Origin: Phenylobacterium parvum
GTDB taxonomy: Bacteria; Pseudomonadota; Alphaproteobacteria; Caulobacterales; Caulobacteraceae
Assembly: GCF_003150835.1 (NCBI RefSeq)
Contig: NZ_CP029479.1
Location: 1,897,501-1,961,500 of the forward strand
Reading direction: 5' to 3'
DNA length: 64,000 nt
Part shown: in pieces, positions 27,937-36,750 of the stretch
Position numbering within the stretch: the first letter of the stretch is position 1
Layout: every line of letters starts with the position of its first letter
The notes under the pieces: generated by a model
What the model saw: the letters and a program-made list of their open reading frames with translations, nothing else
Databases searched by the model: none
Told to the model about the DNA's origin: nothing
Made by a program: the position numbers and the translations under genes

Positions 27937-28662
27937 ATGCCCCCATCCGACCTTCAGGAAGCCCCCCTCTTCCTGTCCGCCCCCGTCCCGCCATCCCCGC
28001 ACGCCGGGCACCGGGAGCGCCTGCGCCATCGCGCACGCCATGGGGGTCCGGCCGCCCTGCCTGACTATGAACTCCTGGAGCTGCTGCTCTTCCGGTCCCT
28101 GCCGCGGGGCGACGTCAAGCCTCTGGCCAAGGCCCTGTTGTCCCGTTTCGGATCGCTGGCCGGCGTCTTCGGCGCGCCGCTGGAGGATCTGGTGCGGGTC
28201 CGGGGCCTGGGCGAGCAGGCGGCCCTGGACCTCAAGCTCACCCACGAGGCCGCCGTACGCATCAGCCGCGAGCCCGTCGCCCGCCGGACCGTGATCACCT
28301 CCTGGACCCAGCTGTCCGCCTACCTGCGCACCGCCATGGCCCATGAACCGCGCGAGCAGTTCCGCGTCCTCTTCCTGGACCGCAAGAACCAGCTGATCGC
28401 CGACGAAGCCATGAATGAGGGCACGGTCGACCATGCCCCGGTCTATCCGCGGGAGGTCGTCCGCCGGGCGCTTGAGCTCTCGGCCAGCGCCCTGATCCTT
28501 GCGCACAACCACCCTTCGGGAGACCCCACGCCCTCCCAGGCCGACATCACCATGACCCGTGAGGTCATCGAGGCCGCCAGGGTCCTGCGCCTGTCCGTCC
28601 ACGACCACGTCATCGTCGGGCGCGACGGCCTGACCAGCTTCCGGGCCCAGGGCCTGATCTGA
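27937..28662 (+). CDS. radC: RadC family (JAB/MPN-domain) protein
   Basis: 241 residues. A helix-hairpin-helix-like region ([20 protein letters not shown], about 85-104) precedes the JAB1/MPN metalloprotease-fold domain with Glu in [16 protein letters not shown] and the HxHx7SxxD-type motif [15 protein letters not shown]. RadC was once linked to recombinational repair; its biochemical role is unsettled. A candidate LexA box lies upstream, suggesting DNA-damage induction here. Confidence 0.93.
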   Translation: MPPSDLQEAPLFLSAPVPPSPHAGHRERLRHRARHGGPAALPDYELLELLLFRSLPRGDVKPLAKALLSRFGSLAGVFGAPLEDLVRVRGLGEQAALDLKLTHEAAVRISREPVARRTVITSWTQLSAYLRTAMAHEPREQFRVLFLDRKNQLIADEAMNEGTVDHAPVYPREVVRRALELSASALILAHNHPSGDPTPSQADITMTREVIEAARVLRLSVHDHVIVGRDGLTSFRAQGLI

Positions 28663-28708
28663 CGGCGGGTGGCCCGCCCCCCCTCGCCGGTCTAGACTGG
28701 CGCCCAGG

Positions 28709-28792
28709 GCCCGCTTGGCGGAATCGGTAGACGCAACGGACTTAAAATCCGTCGCCATCGGCGTGCCGGTTCGAGTCCGGCAGCGGGCACCA
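28709..28792 (+). tRNA. tRNA-Leu (UAA)
   Basis: A full cloverleaf is visible: acceptor stem GCCCGCT paired with AGCGGGC, D-arm in the TTGGCGGAATCGGTAGACGC region, anticodon stem ACGGA/TCCGT with loop CTTAAAA, giving anticodon TAA at 28743-28745, a long class II variable arm (CGCCATCGGCG) and the T-arm GCCGGTTCGAGTCCGGC. CCA is encoded. The long variable arm and the anticodon both specify leucine (codon UUA). Confidence 0.97.
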
Positions 28793-28975
28793 TCCTACAC
28801 CGCGCGACATTTTGTCGCAGACTTCCCGAGGCCTGGTGGTCAGGTCTTAACCTTGCAGGCCCACAAGGACCTGTCCCGACCCGAACCAGGATCCGGCGCG
28901 GGACGCTCTGGAGCGAAACGGCATGGATCTGGCCGGGACCATCGGCTGCAACGCGACGGGATTGGGAGGGGCGGC

Positions 28976-30610
28976 TTGACCCTCGCATCTTCCCGGCCCG
29001 AGGAACCCAATACGGTGCGCCTCCTGGGCCTCGCCTTCGCAGGCGCGGACCTTGTCTTCGAAATTGATCCCCACGGGGTGATTGTCTTCGCCCTGGGCGC
29101 CGCGGAGCGACTGACCGGCCGTCCCGACCCCGAACTCGTCGGCCGGGACTGGGCGAGCCTCTTCAACCCCTCGGAGGCGGCGCTCCTGTCCACCCTTCGC
29201 AAGGACATCGTCGCCGGGGAGCGGCGGGGTCCGATCCGGGTCGAGCTGACCCCCCGGGCGCAGGCGGGGGCGCCGTCCGCCGCCAGCCTGTCCGTCTTCC
29301 GGCTTCCCCAGTTGGGTTCCCGCCTGTCCTGCGCCCTCAGCCTCGGCGCTCCGGCAGGCGCGCCGACATTTTCCCGCGACGCCCGGGGCTTCACCTCTCC
29401 GGAGTCCTTCGCGAGCTCGGCGGAATACCTGCTGGCGGAAGCCGGCAAGGCCGGCCTGGTCCTCAGCCTCGATCTTGTCGAGGTGCAGGGCTTGAGGGAC
29501 CGCCTCGCCCGCCTCAGGCCTGAAGACGCGGAGGAGGCGCGGCAGTCCCTCGAAGCGGTCCTGCGGGCGGATTCCTTCTGCGGGGTCGGCGGCGCCGAGG
29601 TCAGCGCCGACCGCTTCGCCTTGATGCGGTCATCCGACGCCCCGCCAGGACGCCTGCTGGACAACGTCGGCGCAGCGACAGGCGGCCCGCGCCCGCAGCT
29701 GGCCCGTCTCCCCCTCGGCGGCTCGGCCTCGGCGCGGAACATGCGCACCATGCGCCTGGCCCTCGACAGGTTCATCGAGTCCGGACCCGGGGCGGCCGCT
29801 TCCGGCTTCGAGGACACAGTGGCCCGCACCCTGAGGGACTCCAGCCGGTTCCGCGACATTGTCGCCCGCAGCGCCTTCAACCTGGCCTACCAGCCCGTGG
29901 TCTGCCTCGCGACGGGCGAACTCCATCACTTCGAGGCCCTCGCCCGGTTCTCCAAGGACACCAGCCCGGCTGAGACCATCGAGCTTGCCGAGGATCTCGA
30001 CATGATCCAGGCCTTCGACCTTTCGGTGGTCCGGGCCATCGTGCGGGAACTGCAGGCACAGCCAAGGACGACGCGGATCGCCGCCAACCTGAGCGCCCAT
30101 TCCCTGATGATCGACGGGTTCCTGGAGGAAATGCTCGGCCTGGTCGGGAACGCCCCGGACATCCGCAGCCGGCTGATCCTGGAGATCACCGAGACCCGCA
30201 AGATCAACGACCTCGACCGCGCCAACACCCTGATCGCGCGCCTCCGCCAGGCCGGACATGTCGTCTGCCTCGACGACTTCGGCGCAGGCGCGGCCTCCCT
30301 CGACTACCTGCGCCGCCTGGAGGTGGACTTCATCAAGATCGACGGGCGCTACATCCAGTCCATGACCGAGGGGTCGCGGGACGCCCTGGTGGTCAAGCAC
30401 CTTGTCGCCCTGTGCCGCGAACTCGGCGTGGCGACCATCGCCGAGATGATCGAGACCGACGGCGTCGCCCGCCTGTCCCAGGACCTGGGCGTGGAGCTCG
30501 GCCAGGGCTGGGCCTTCTCCAAGCCCCTCGACAAGCCGAAGTGGAAGCCCCCCGCACCGGCGCCCAGGCCTGCGCGCGCACGGCCCGGCGCCCGCGACGT
30601 CTGGGGCTGA
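28976..30610 (+). CDS. EAL-domain cyclic-di-GMP phosphodiesterase with N-terminal PAS-like region
   Basis: 544 residues from a TTG preceded by GGGAGGGG; starts further upstream would run through the tRNA gene. Residues about 15-105 look PAS-like (VFEIDPHGVIVFALG), and about 140-230 resemble a degenerate GGDEF domain (SADRFALM where GGDEF would be). The EAL domain spans about 300-525: HFEALARF, ANLSAHSL, LEITET, LDDFGAG, FIKIDG, IAEMIET. The metal- and substrate-binding residues are mostly kept, so hydrolysis of c-di-GMP is plausible. No transmembrane segment seen; cytoplasmic. Confidence 0.85.
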   Translation: MTLASSRPEEPNTVRLLGLAFAGADLVFEIDPHGVIVFALGAAERLTGRPDPELVGRDWASLFNPSEAALLSTLRKDIVAGERRGPIRVELTPRAQAGAPSAASLSVFRLPQLGSRLSCALSLGAPAGAPTFSRDARGFTSPESFASSAEYLLAEAGKAGLVLSLDLVEVQGLRDRLARLRPEDAEEARQSLEAVLRADSFCGVGGAEVSADRFALMRSSDAPPGRLLDNVGAATGGPRPQLARLPLGGSASARNMRTMRLALDRFIESGPGAAASGFEDTVARTLRDSSRFRDIVARSAFNLAYQPVVCLATGELHHFEALARFSKDTSPAETIELAEDLDMIQAFDLSVVRAIVRELQAQPRTTRIAANLSAHSLMIDGFLEEMLGLVGNAPDIRSRLILEITETRKINDLDRANTLIARLRQAGHVVCLDDFGAGAASLDYLRRLEVDFIKIDGRYIQSMTEGSRDALVVKHLVALCRELGVATIAEMIETDGVARLSQDLGVELGQGWAFSKPLDKPKWKPPAPAPRPARARPGARDVWG

Positions 30611-30670
30611 TCCCCGCCCACGGGACCGCGACGGTTGCAAGACTCCCTTGGCCGGGCGCATGGAGGGGCC

Positions 30671-32101
30671 ATGAAGACCGCCCTCCTCTGGTTCCGGCGC
30701 GACCTGCGCCTCGTCGACAACCCGGCGCTTGTGGCCGCCCTCGCCGACGGCGCCGTCCTTCCCGTCTACATCTTGGACGAAGGCCCCGAGGTCCGCCCCG
30801 CGGGCGCCGCCTCCCTCTGGTGGCTGAACCGGTCCCTCGCCGCCCTTTCGGCGGACCTTGAGGCGCGCGGGTCACGGCTCATCCTGCGCCGGGGGGATCC
30901 GGCGCGGCTGATCCCGGAAATCGCCGACCAGGCGGGCGCCGCCTCGGTGCACTGGAACGACCTCTACGATCCCGGCCTGCGCGAGCGGGACGACCGGCTG
31001 GAGACCCGTCTCTCGGCAGCCGGCCTGGCCGTCGGCCGCTGGAACGGCGCCCACCTCCTGCGCCCGGACGAGGTCCGGACCCGGACCGGCGGGGCCTTCA
31101 GCGTCTTCACCCCGTTCTGGCGCGCCGCCAGGCCGGGGATCGGTGCGCCTGAACGGACCGAGCCCCCCGAACGCCTGCCTGCGCCGGCGGGCTGGCCCGC
31201 CTCGGACACCCTGGAAGCCTGGGGCCTCCAACCCACCGCACCCGACTGGTCGACAGGGTTCAGGGACTGGTCGCCGGGCGAGGCGGGCGCCCGCCAGCGC
31301 CTGGCCGCCTTCCTCGCCCGGGGCCTGAACGGCTACGGTCGTGCGCGGGATTTCCCGGCCGAGCCGGGCGTGTCGCGCCTGTCGCCCCACCTCCACTTCG
31401 GCGAGATCAGCCCCTTCGCCCTCTGGCGGGGCGCCCAGAACGCCGTCGAGCGCGGCGCCGCGCCCGAGGCGGACGCCGAGAAGTTCCTGGCCGAACTGGG
31501 CTGGCGCGAATTCAACGCCGCCATCTGCAGCCGCGGAACCGACCTCGCCCGCACCAGCTTCGATCCGCGCTTCGAGGCCGTCGCCTGGCGGCGGGACCCC
31601 GCGGCCCTCGCAGCCTGGCGCCAGGGGCGCACGGGCTATCCCATCGTCGACGCCGGCCTGCGCGAGCTCTGGACCACGGGCTGGATGCACAACCGTGTGC
31701 GGATGATCTGCGCCTCCTTCCTGGCCAAGCACCTGTTCATCGACTGGCGGGAGGGCGAGGCCTGGTTCTGGGACACCCTGGTCGACGCCGACCACGCCTC
31801 CAACGCCGGCAACTGGCAGTGGGTGGCCGGCAGCGGCGCGGACGCGGCCCCCTATTTCCGCATCTTCAGCCCCATGGCCCAGGGCGCAAAGTTCGATCCC
31901 GACGGACGCTATGTCCGCAAGTGGGTCCCCGAGATCGCCCGCCTGCCCGACCGCTGGCTCCACGCGCCCTGGACGGCGCCGCCGATGGTCCTCGACCAGG
32001 CCGGGGTCGGGCTGGGCCGGACCTATCCTGCGCCTATCGTCGACCACGACTTCGCCCGGGCCCGCGCCCTGGAGGCTTACGCGGTGGTCAAGGGCAGGTA
32101 G
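30671..32101 (+). CDS. phrB: Deoxyribodipyrimidine photolyase (class I)
   Basis: 476 residues. It repairs UV-induced cyclobutane pyrimidine dimers with FADH and light. The N-terminal antenna-binding domain begins LLWFRRDLRLVDNPAL; the C-terminal FAD-binding domain has WREFNAAI, YPIVDAGLRELWTTGWMHNR (about 329-348) and DADHASNAGNWQWVAGSG, the photolyase/cryptochrome signature including the Trp electron-transfer area. The ATG at 30671 has GGAGGGG just upstream. No SOS box seen in the 60-nt gap before it. Confidence 0.93.
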   Translation: MKTALLWFRRDLRLVDNPALVAALADGAVLPVYILDEGPEVRPAGAASLWWLNRSLAALSADLEARGSRLILRRGDPARLIPEIADQAGAASVHWNDLYDPGLRERDDRLETRLSAAGLAVGRWNGAHLLRPDEVRTRTGGAFSVFTPFWRAARPGIGAPERTEPPERLPAPAGWPASDTLEAWGLQPTAPDWSTGFRDWSPGEAGARQRLAAFLARGLNGYGRARDFPAEPGVSRLSPHLHFGEISPFALWRGAQNAVERGAAPEADAEKFLAELGWREFNAAICSRGTDLARTSFDPRFEAVAWRRDPAALAAWRQGRTGYPIVDAGLRELWTTGWMHNRVRMICASFLAKHLFIDWREGEAWFWDTLVDADHASNAGNWQWVAGSGADAAPYFRIFSPMAQGAKFDPDGRYVRKWVPEIARLPDRWLHAPWTAPPMVLDQAGVGLGRTYPAPIVDHDFARARALEAYAVVKGR

Positions 32102-32128
32102 ATTGCACCCCTAACCGGAGGATTCCCC

Positions 32129-32494
32129 ATGCTTGGATACATGACCCTGGGCGCCAGCGACTTCGAGCGCGCCAAGACCTTCTACCGAGCGGTGCTCGCC
32201 CCCCTCGGGGCCAAGCCCGCCATGTCCGGCGACCGGATGGAGCTCTATTCCAATGGCACGGGCGCCATGCTCGGGGTCTGCATCCCCTACGACAAGGGCG
32301 CGGCGACCCCCGGCAACGGCGTCATGCCGGCCATCTCGGCGTCGAGCCGCGAGGTCGTGGACCAGGTCCACGCCGCAGCCCTCGCCAATGGCGCAACCTG
32401 TGAAGGCCCTCCGGGCGAGCGCATGCCCACCTTCTACGGCGCCTACTTCCGCGATCCGGACGGCAACAAGATCTGCGTCTACAAGATGGGGTGA
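32129..32494 (+). CDS. VOC family protein (glyoxalase/dioxygenase fold)
   Basis: 121 residues, one vicinal-oxygen-chelate module pair: MLGYMTLGASDFERAKTFYR at the start and FRDPDGNKICVYKM at the end, both classic VOC ends. It has GGAGG 8 nt before the ATG and follows the photolyase by 27 nt. Small lone VOC proteins often bind metals or antibiotics; the function of this one cannot be told. Confidence 0.85.
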   Translation: MLGYMTLGASDFERAKTFYRAVLAPLGAKPAMSGDRMELYSNGTGAMLGVCIPYDKGAATPGNGVMPAISASSREVVDQVHAAALANGATCEGPPGERMPTFYGAYFRDPDGNKICVYKMG

Positions 32495-32518
32495 CGGGCG
32501 CGCGGGGCGCGGGGACCC

Positions 32519-33142
32519 TCAGGTCTCCAGACGCCCCGCCGCCTCCCACTCCAGGAAGGCCGGCCAGGTCAGGAGCCGTTCCATGTAGGTCGCAAGAGCC
32601 GGCGTCCCCGGCTCCACTGCGTAGGTGCGGAACCGCGTCGCCACCGGGGTGAAGAAGGCGTCGGCGATCGACCATTCACCCAACAGGAAGGGCCCGCCGC
32701 TGCGGTCCAGCAGGTCGGTCCAGAGGGCGCGCACCCTGGCGATGTCGGCCTTCGCCTCATCCGTCAGTTCGATCGCCTCGACCGGCCGGGCGAGATCCAT
32801 CGGGCATTCCAGGCGAAGAGCGCGGAAGCCCGCGTGCATCTCGCTGGCCGCGGCCCGCCCCAGGGCGCGCAGGTCCGCATCCTCCGGCCAGAGCCTGGCG
32901 GCCGGGAAGGCCTCCGCCAGGTATTCGCAGATGGCCAGGGACTCCGGGATCACGATGTTCCCGGCCTTCAGGGCCGGAACCCGGCCCGAGGGCGAGTGCG
33001 GCAGGATCTGCGCGCGGGTCTCGCCATCGGCCTGGTACAGCCGTATCAGCCGTTCATGGAATGGCGCCCCGGTCCGCTTCAGGGCCAGCCAGGGCCGCAT
33101 CGACCAGCTTGACCAGCGCTTCGATCCGATAACCAGCTCCAT
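32519..33142 (-). CDS. Glutathione S-transferase family protein
   Basis: 207 residues: N-terminal thioredoxin-like domain (SKRWSSWSMRPWLALKRTG with the catalytic Ser region, SGRVPALKAG, PESLAICEYLAE) and a C-terminal all-helical domain with LGEWSIADAFFTPVATRF. The ATG at 33142 is preferred because AGGAG is spaced 5 nt upstream; in-frame GTG codons at 33145 and 33148 sit too close to that site. Convergent with the VOC gene. Substrate unknown. Confidence 0.87.
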   Translation of the reverse strand: MELVIGSKRWSSWSMRPWLALKRTGAPFHERLIRLYQADGETRAQILPHSPSGRVPALKAGNIVIPESLAICEYLAEAFPAARLWPEDADLRALGRAAASEMHAGFRALRLECPMDLARPVEAIELTDEAKADIARVRALWTDLLDRSGGPFLLGEWSIADAFFTPVATRFRTYAVEPGTPALATYMERLLTWPAFLEWEAAGRLET

Positions 33143-33262
33143 CACCACTCCTCGTGATCCCCGTAAAACATCCCCACGTTCAGTAGGGATTCATGCTTGC
33201 CGCCGGCGGCCGGCGAGGTCTAGACCGGAGGCAACAAGAACAATCACCCCGGGAGGATCAGG

Positions 33263-34639
33263 GTGTCCATCATTTCCACCTCGCCAGAGGATGTCGTCGA
33301 TTCCGACGAGGACGCGCCCCTCGTTCCCCTGGTGTCCGCAGGCTTCCGCCGCTACGCCCTCATCCTTCTTCTGGCGGTCTACACCGTCAATTTCCTGGAT
33401 CGGCAGATCGTCTCGATCCTCGCCGAGCCCATCAAGCGCGACCTGCACCTGTCCGACACCCAGCTGGGCCTGCTGACCGGACTGGCCTTCGCCATCTTCT
33501 ACACCTTCCTCGGCCTGCCGATCGCCCGCCTCGCGGAGCGCAGCAACCGGGTCACCATCATCGGGGCGTCCCTGGCGGTCTGGAGCGGCTTCACCGTGGT
33601 CTGCGGCCTGGCCACCAACTACACCCAACTGCTCCTGGCGCGGATCGGCGTTGGCGTCGGCGAGGCGGGCTGCACGCCCACCGCGCACTCCCTGATCGCC
33701 GACTACGTGCCGAAGTCCCAGCGCGCCTCGGCCCTCGCCTTCTTCGCCATGGGCACCCCCTTGGGCTCCCTTCTCGGCTCTTCCCTAGGCGGGGTGATGT
33801 CCGACACCTTCGGCTGGCGTACGGCCTTCCTCCTGGCTGGGGTGCCGGGTCTTCTGCTCACGGCCGTGGTGTTCCTGACCCTCCGCGAACCGCGCAAGGA
33901 GCTCTCGGCCCTGGCCCGCGCGCGCATGGCCGAAACCCAGAAGAACGAGGGAAGCTTCGGGGCCACCCTCCGGTACCTCGCCCGCAAGCGCACCTTCTGG
34001 CTGGTGGCCTTCGGCGCGGCGACCCTGGCCTTCATCGGCTACGGTAACGGGGCCTTCGTCTACTCTTTCTACCTGCGGAACCATCCGCAGGAGGTGGCGG
34101 AACTGGCCGGCCACTTCGGGCTCAAGTCCGTCGGCTTCCTCGGCCTGGTCCTGGGCATCCTTGGCGGCGTCATGGGCATCCTGTCCAGCTGGCTGGGCGG
34201 GGTCCTCGCCGACCGGGCCGGGGCCCGGGACATCCGCGCCTACATGACCGTGCCGGCCATCGCCGCCCTGATTTCGCCGGTCTTCGCGGTCATCGGCTAC
34301 CTCCAGCCCACGGCCATCGGGACCATGCTGGTCATGCTGATCCCGGGCCTGGTGGGATCGCTCTGGTACGGGCCGGTCTACGCCTCGGGCCAGAGCCTGG
34401 TGCCGCCCCACATGCGGGCGACGGCCGCCTCGGTGCTCCTGTTCATCATCAACCTGGTGGGGCTGGGGGCGGGTCCCCTGATCGTCGGCGCCCTCTCGGA
34501 CGTCTTCGCCACGGGCTTGGGCCTGGGCGAGGCCGAGGGCGTGCGCTGGGCCATCATCGTCACGTCCTGCTGCACCCTCATCGCGGCCTGCCTGTTCTGG
34601 ATGGCCAGGAGGTCCATCAAGGAGGATCTGGTCAGCTGA
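33263..34639 (+). CDS. MFS transporter (spinster-like)
   Basis: 458 residues with about 12 membrane segments (for example YALILLLAVYTVNFLDRQIVS near the start). The conserved motif between segments 2 and 3 appears as GLPIARLAERSNR. NFLDRQIVSILAEPIKRDL is typical of the spinster/YjjL-type MFS proteins common in Caulobacterales and Sphingomonads. Substrate unknown, possibly an organic acid or lipid-like compound. GTG start with GGGAGG six bases upstream. Confidence 0.87.
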   Translation: MSIISTSPEDVVDSDEDAPLVPLVSAGFRRYALILLLAVYTVNFLDRQIVSILAEPIKRDLHLSDTQLGLLTGLAFAIFYTFLGLPIARLAERSNRVTIIGASLAVWSGFTVVCGLATNYTQLLLARIGVGVGEAGCTPTAHSLIADYVPKSQRASALAFFAMGTPLGSLLGSSLGGVMSDTFGWRTAFLLAGVPGLLLTAVVFLTLREPRKELSALARARMAETQKNEGSFGATLRYLARKRTFWLVAFGAATLAFIGYGNGAFVYSFYLRNHPQEVAELAGHFGLKSVGFLGLVLGILGGVMGILSSWLGGVLADRAGARDIRAYMTVPAIAALISPVFAVIGYLQPTAIGTMLVMLIPGLVGSLWYGPVYASGQSLVPPHMRATAASVLLFIINLVGLGAGPLIVGALSDVFATGLGLGEAEGVRWAIIVTSCCTLIAACLFWMARRSIKEDLVS

Positions 34640-34645
34640 TCGTCG

Positions 34646-34659
34646 CTTTCAATTGAAAG
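34646..34659. promoter_or_regulatory. Perfect 14-bp palindrome, candidate operator
   Basis: CTTTCAATTGAAAG, a perfect palindrome and AT-rich against its surroundings, lies 7 nt after the MFS stop and 62 nt before the next start codon. It is followed by GTTAACG. It could be an operator of the 133-residue protein gene. Confidence 0.4.
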
Positions 34660-34683
34660 TTAACGACGACGGGCCATCCTGAT

Positions 34684-34712
34684 CCTGCGGAGTGGGGGAA
34701 TCACTCCGCAGG
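34684..34712 (+). promoter_or_regulatory. Leader hairpin overlapping the ribosome-binding site
   Basis: CCTGCGGAGT (34684-34693) and ACTCCGCAGG (34703-34712) are perfect 10-bp inverted arms with a 9-nt loop. The 3' arm runs into GGAGA (34711-34715), the apparent ribosome site for the ATG at 34722. In RNA the hairpin would partly bury that site; as DNA it could instead be a protein-binding site. Confidence 0.45.
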
Positions 34713-34721
34713 AGACCCGCC

Positions 34722-35123
34722 ATGTCGACCCGTAAATCAGGCTTCACGCGTTACAGCTCCGACCACTTCGAGCCCCAGGAAGACATGGACCTGGCGGCCC
34801 AGCGTCGCCTCAGGGGCCAGCTCGAGCATATCGACTACACGGTCTTCGCCTCCAACCGCGAGGTGATCCACGCCGCCCTCGGCAGCGCCGACGCGGAGAA
34901 GTTCCAGCGCCTCGCGGTCGCCGCCGCCCTCGCCCGCGCCCAGTGGGTCAAGGAAGCCCTGGCCATGTCCGAGAATCCGACGGGCTTCGAGACCCGCCAG
35001 GTCATGCGCCTGGCCGAGCTGCGCACCCGCTACGAGGAACTGTCCAGCGCCTATGAGGCCCTCCGGCGGATGGTGGAGCGGGGCTACATCTCCTACGCCA
35101 CCCCGGCCCCCTCTGCGAGCTGA
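34722..35123 (+). CDS. Hypothetical protein, charged and helical
   Basis: 133 residues with no recognised family. The sequence is mostly helical and rich in Ala, Arg and Glu; a repeated pattern of hydrophobic heptads (LAELRTRYEELSSAYEALRR, about 97-116) suggests a coiled coil. No signal peptide or membrane segment. Upstream lie a perfect palindrome and a hairpin that touches the ribosome site, so regulation is likely. Coding is supported by the ribosome site and strong GC codon bias. Confidence 0.7.
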   Translation: MSTRKSGFTRYSSDHFEPQEDMDLAAQRRLRGQLEHIDYTVFASNREVIHAALGSADAEKFQRLAVAAALARAQWVKEALAMSENPTGFETRQVMRLAELRTRYEELSSAYEALRRMVERGYISYATPAPSAS

Positions 35124-35197
35124 CGCGCCGGCGGTTGTGAAGCCGCCCCAATCCGGTCCAGACTTCGGTCCACCTTCCCGGTGACCGGAGATCCCCC

Positions 35198-35977
35198 ATG
35201 TCGCAGCCCGCCGCCCTCAGCCGTTCACTCCAGGGCTCCATCGTCCATGTCACCGGCGCCGGCTCAGGGATGGGCCGCGCCACCGCAGAAATCTTCGCGG
35301 CCGAGGGCGCGCACGTCGCCGCCACCGACTTCAGGGGCGAGACCGCCGAGGCGACCGCGGAGGCCATCCGCGCCACGGGCGGCTCCGCCCGGGCCTGGGC
35401 CCTGGATGTCTCCGACGCCGACGAGGTGCGTCGCGTCACCGGGGAGGTCGCCGGCCACTTCGGCGGCCTGGACATCCTCGTCAACAACGCCGGGATCTCG
35501 GCCTTCAGCCCCATCGACTCCAACGACTACGACGCCGCCTGGGCGAAGTCCCTGGCGGTCCTGCTCACCGCCCACCAGCTGACCATCCGCGCCGCCCTGC
35601 CCTGGCTGCGCAAGTCGAAGGCCCCGCGGATCGTCAACATCGCCTCTACCGAGGCCCTGGGGGCTACCAGCCGCGACAGTCCCTACGCCGCCGCCAAGGC
35701 CGGCGTCACCGGCCTCACCCGCGCCCTGGCGGTCGAGCTGGGCAAGGAGGGGATCACCGTGAACTGCATCTGCCCCGGACCGATCCTGACCGGCATGACC
35801 GACCGGATCCCCGACGCCGACCGCGCCACCTACGCCCGCCGGCGAACGGCCCTCGGCCGCTACGGCGACCCCGCCGAGGTGGGCCACATGACCGTCAGCC
35901 TCTGCCTCCCGGCCGCCAGCTTCATCACCGGCGTCACCATCCCGGTGGACGGCGGCCTCATGGCCCGCAACGCCTGA
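35198..35977 (+). CDS. Short-chain dehydrogenase/reductase (SDR)
   Basis: 259 residues, classical SDR: VTGAGSGMGRAT, NNAG, and the catalytic Ser-Tyr-Lys in NIASTEALGATSRDSPYAAAKAG. The C-terminus FITGVTIPVDGG is the usual SDR ending. It lies 74 nt after the hypothetical gene and is followed by a palindromic repeat element. Substrate unknown. Confidence 0.9.
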   Translation: MSQPAALSRSLQGSIVHVTGAGSGMGRATAEIFAAEGAHVAATDFRGETAEATAEAIRATGGSARAWALDVSDADEVRRVTGEVAGHFGGLDILVNNAGISAFSPIDSNDYDAAWAKSLAVLLTAHQLTIRAALPWLRKSKAPRIVNIASTEALGATSRDSPYAAAKAGVTGLTRALAVELGKEGITVNCICPGPILTGMTDRIPDADRATYARRRTALGRYGDPAEVGHMTVSLCLPAASFITGVTIPVDGGLMARNA

Positions 35978-36017
35978 CCCCGTCGCCGGCGCGGAGGGGT
36001 TCAACCGAGCCGCCGTT

Positions 36018-36128
36018 GACCCCCTCGCCCCGCTTCGCCGGGAGCTCCCCCGTGGGGCGGCAATCACCGTCCTGATTCCTCCCTCCAGGGGGAGGTGGAC
36101 CGGCGCTTGCGCCGGGCCGGAGGGGGTC
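36018..36128. repeat. Intergenic palindromic repeat, copy A
   Basis: About 111 bp with terminal inverted ends (GACCCCCTC at the left, GAGGGGGTC at the right) and internal hairpins: CCGCTTCGCCGGG-like, CTCCCCCGTGGGG-like and CCTCCAGGGGGAGG-like. It is the most divergent copy of the family also found at 57.4 and 59.6-59.9 kb. Lies between convergent genes. Confidence 0.85.
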
Positions 36129-36140
36129 CACGGCGCCCGC

Positions 36141-36178
36141 AAACGCAAAGAGGCCCCGGACGCTTGCGCCCGGGGCCC
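36141..36178 (-). terminator. Rho-independent terminator of the OmpA-like gene
   Basis: On the minus strand, downstream of the OmpA-like gene, GGCCCCGG and CCGGGGCC form a stem around GCGCAAGCGT, which adds three more pairs, followed by TCTTTGCGTTTG. The tail is only moderately T-rich but the stem is very strong. Confidence 0.65.
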
Positions 36179-36228
36179 CCCTTGCAGGTCGGTCCCGCCG
36201 CCCGGAGGCGCCGGGAACCTTTCCAGCC

Positions 36229-36732
36229 TTACTTCACGCTGACTTCCACGCGACGGGCTTCCTTGAGGTCGCCGCCGCCATCGGTGGAGATCGGCTTCAC
36301 CAGGTCGATGCGGTCCGCAGCGACGCCCGCGGCCACGAGGGCGGCCTGGACGGTCTGGGCCCGCGACTTGGCGAGGTCATGGTTCCGTTGGGCGCCGCCC
36401 GTCGGGTCATGATAGCCGGTCACGACGGCGCGGGCCGACGGGTTGGCCGCAAGCCAGGCCACGATGGGGGCCAGCAGGGGCTCGCCCTCTGCGATCTTGT
36501 CAGAGACATCGACGTCGAAATAGAGCCGGGCGGCGGCCGGAGCCGTCGGAGCCGCGGCGGGAGCCGCAGCGATGGCGGCCACGGCGGGCGCCGCGGCAGG
36601 CGCCGCAGCGGCGCAGCAGTTCGCCGGAGTGGCGATCTTCAGCAGCCAGAGAAGCCCAAGGAGCGCGGCCAGGAGGGCGGCGCCGATCTTGTGCAGGCGG
36701 TCCCAGGCGGCGAGGGAGGTGTTGTTAGACAT
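36229..36732 (-). CDS. OmpA-family domain protein with one membrane anchor
   Basis: 167 residues. One hydrophobic segment (IGAALLAALLGLLWLLKIA, about 16-34), an Ala/Pro-rich linker (about 38-70), then an OmpA-like domain (ARLYFDVDVSDKI to the end). The pattern NHDLAKSRAQTVQAALVAAGV matches the peptidoglycan-binding helix (NxxLsxxRAxaV), although DLAKSRA replaces the more usual motif. It likely spans from inner membrane to peptidoglycan. AAGGAGAT precedes the ATG. Second gene of a pair with the HhH protein, 18 nt apart. Confidence 0.8.
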   Translation of the reverse strand: MSNNTSLAAWDRLHKIGAALLAALLGLLWLLKIATPANCCAAAAPAAAPAVAAIAAAPAAAPTAPAAARLYFDVDVSDKIAEGEPLLAPIVAWLAANPSARAVVTGYHDPTGGAQRNHDLAKSRAQTVQAALVAAGVAADRIDLVKPISTDGGGDLKEARRVEVSVK

Positions 36733-36750
36733 GGGTCAGATCTCCTTCGT

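Noticed and set aside
28715..28975. An N-terminal extension of the EAL protein beginning inside the tRNA gene
   Set aside because: It would translate the tRNA-Leu sequence; a TTG with a strong ribosome site at 28976 is a better start.
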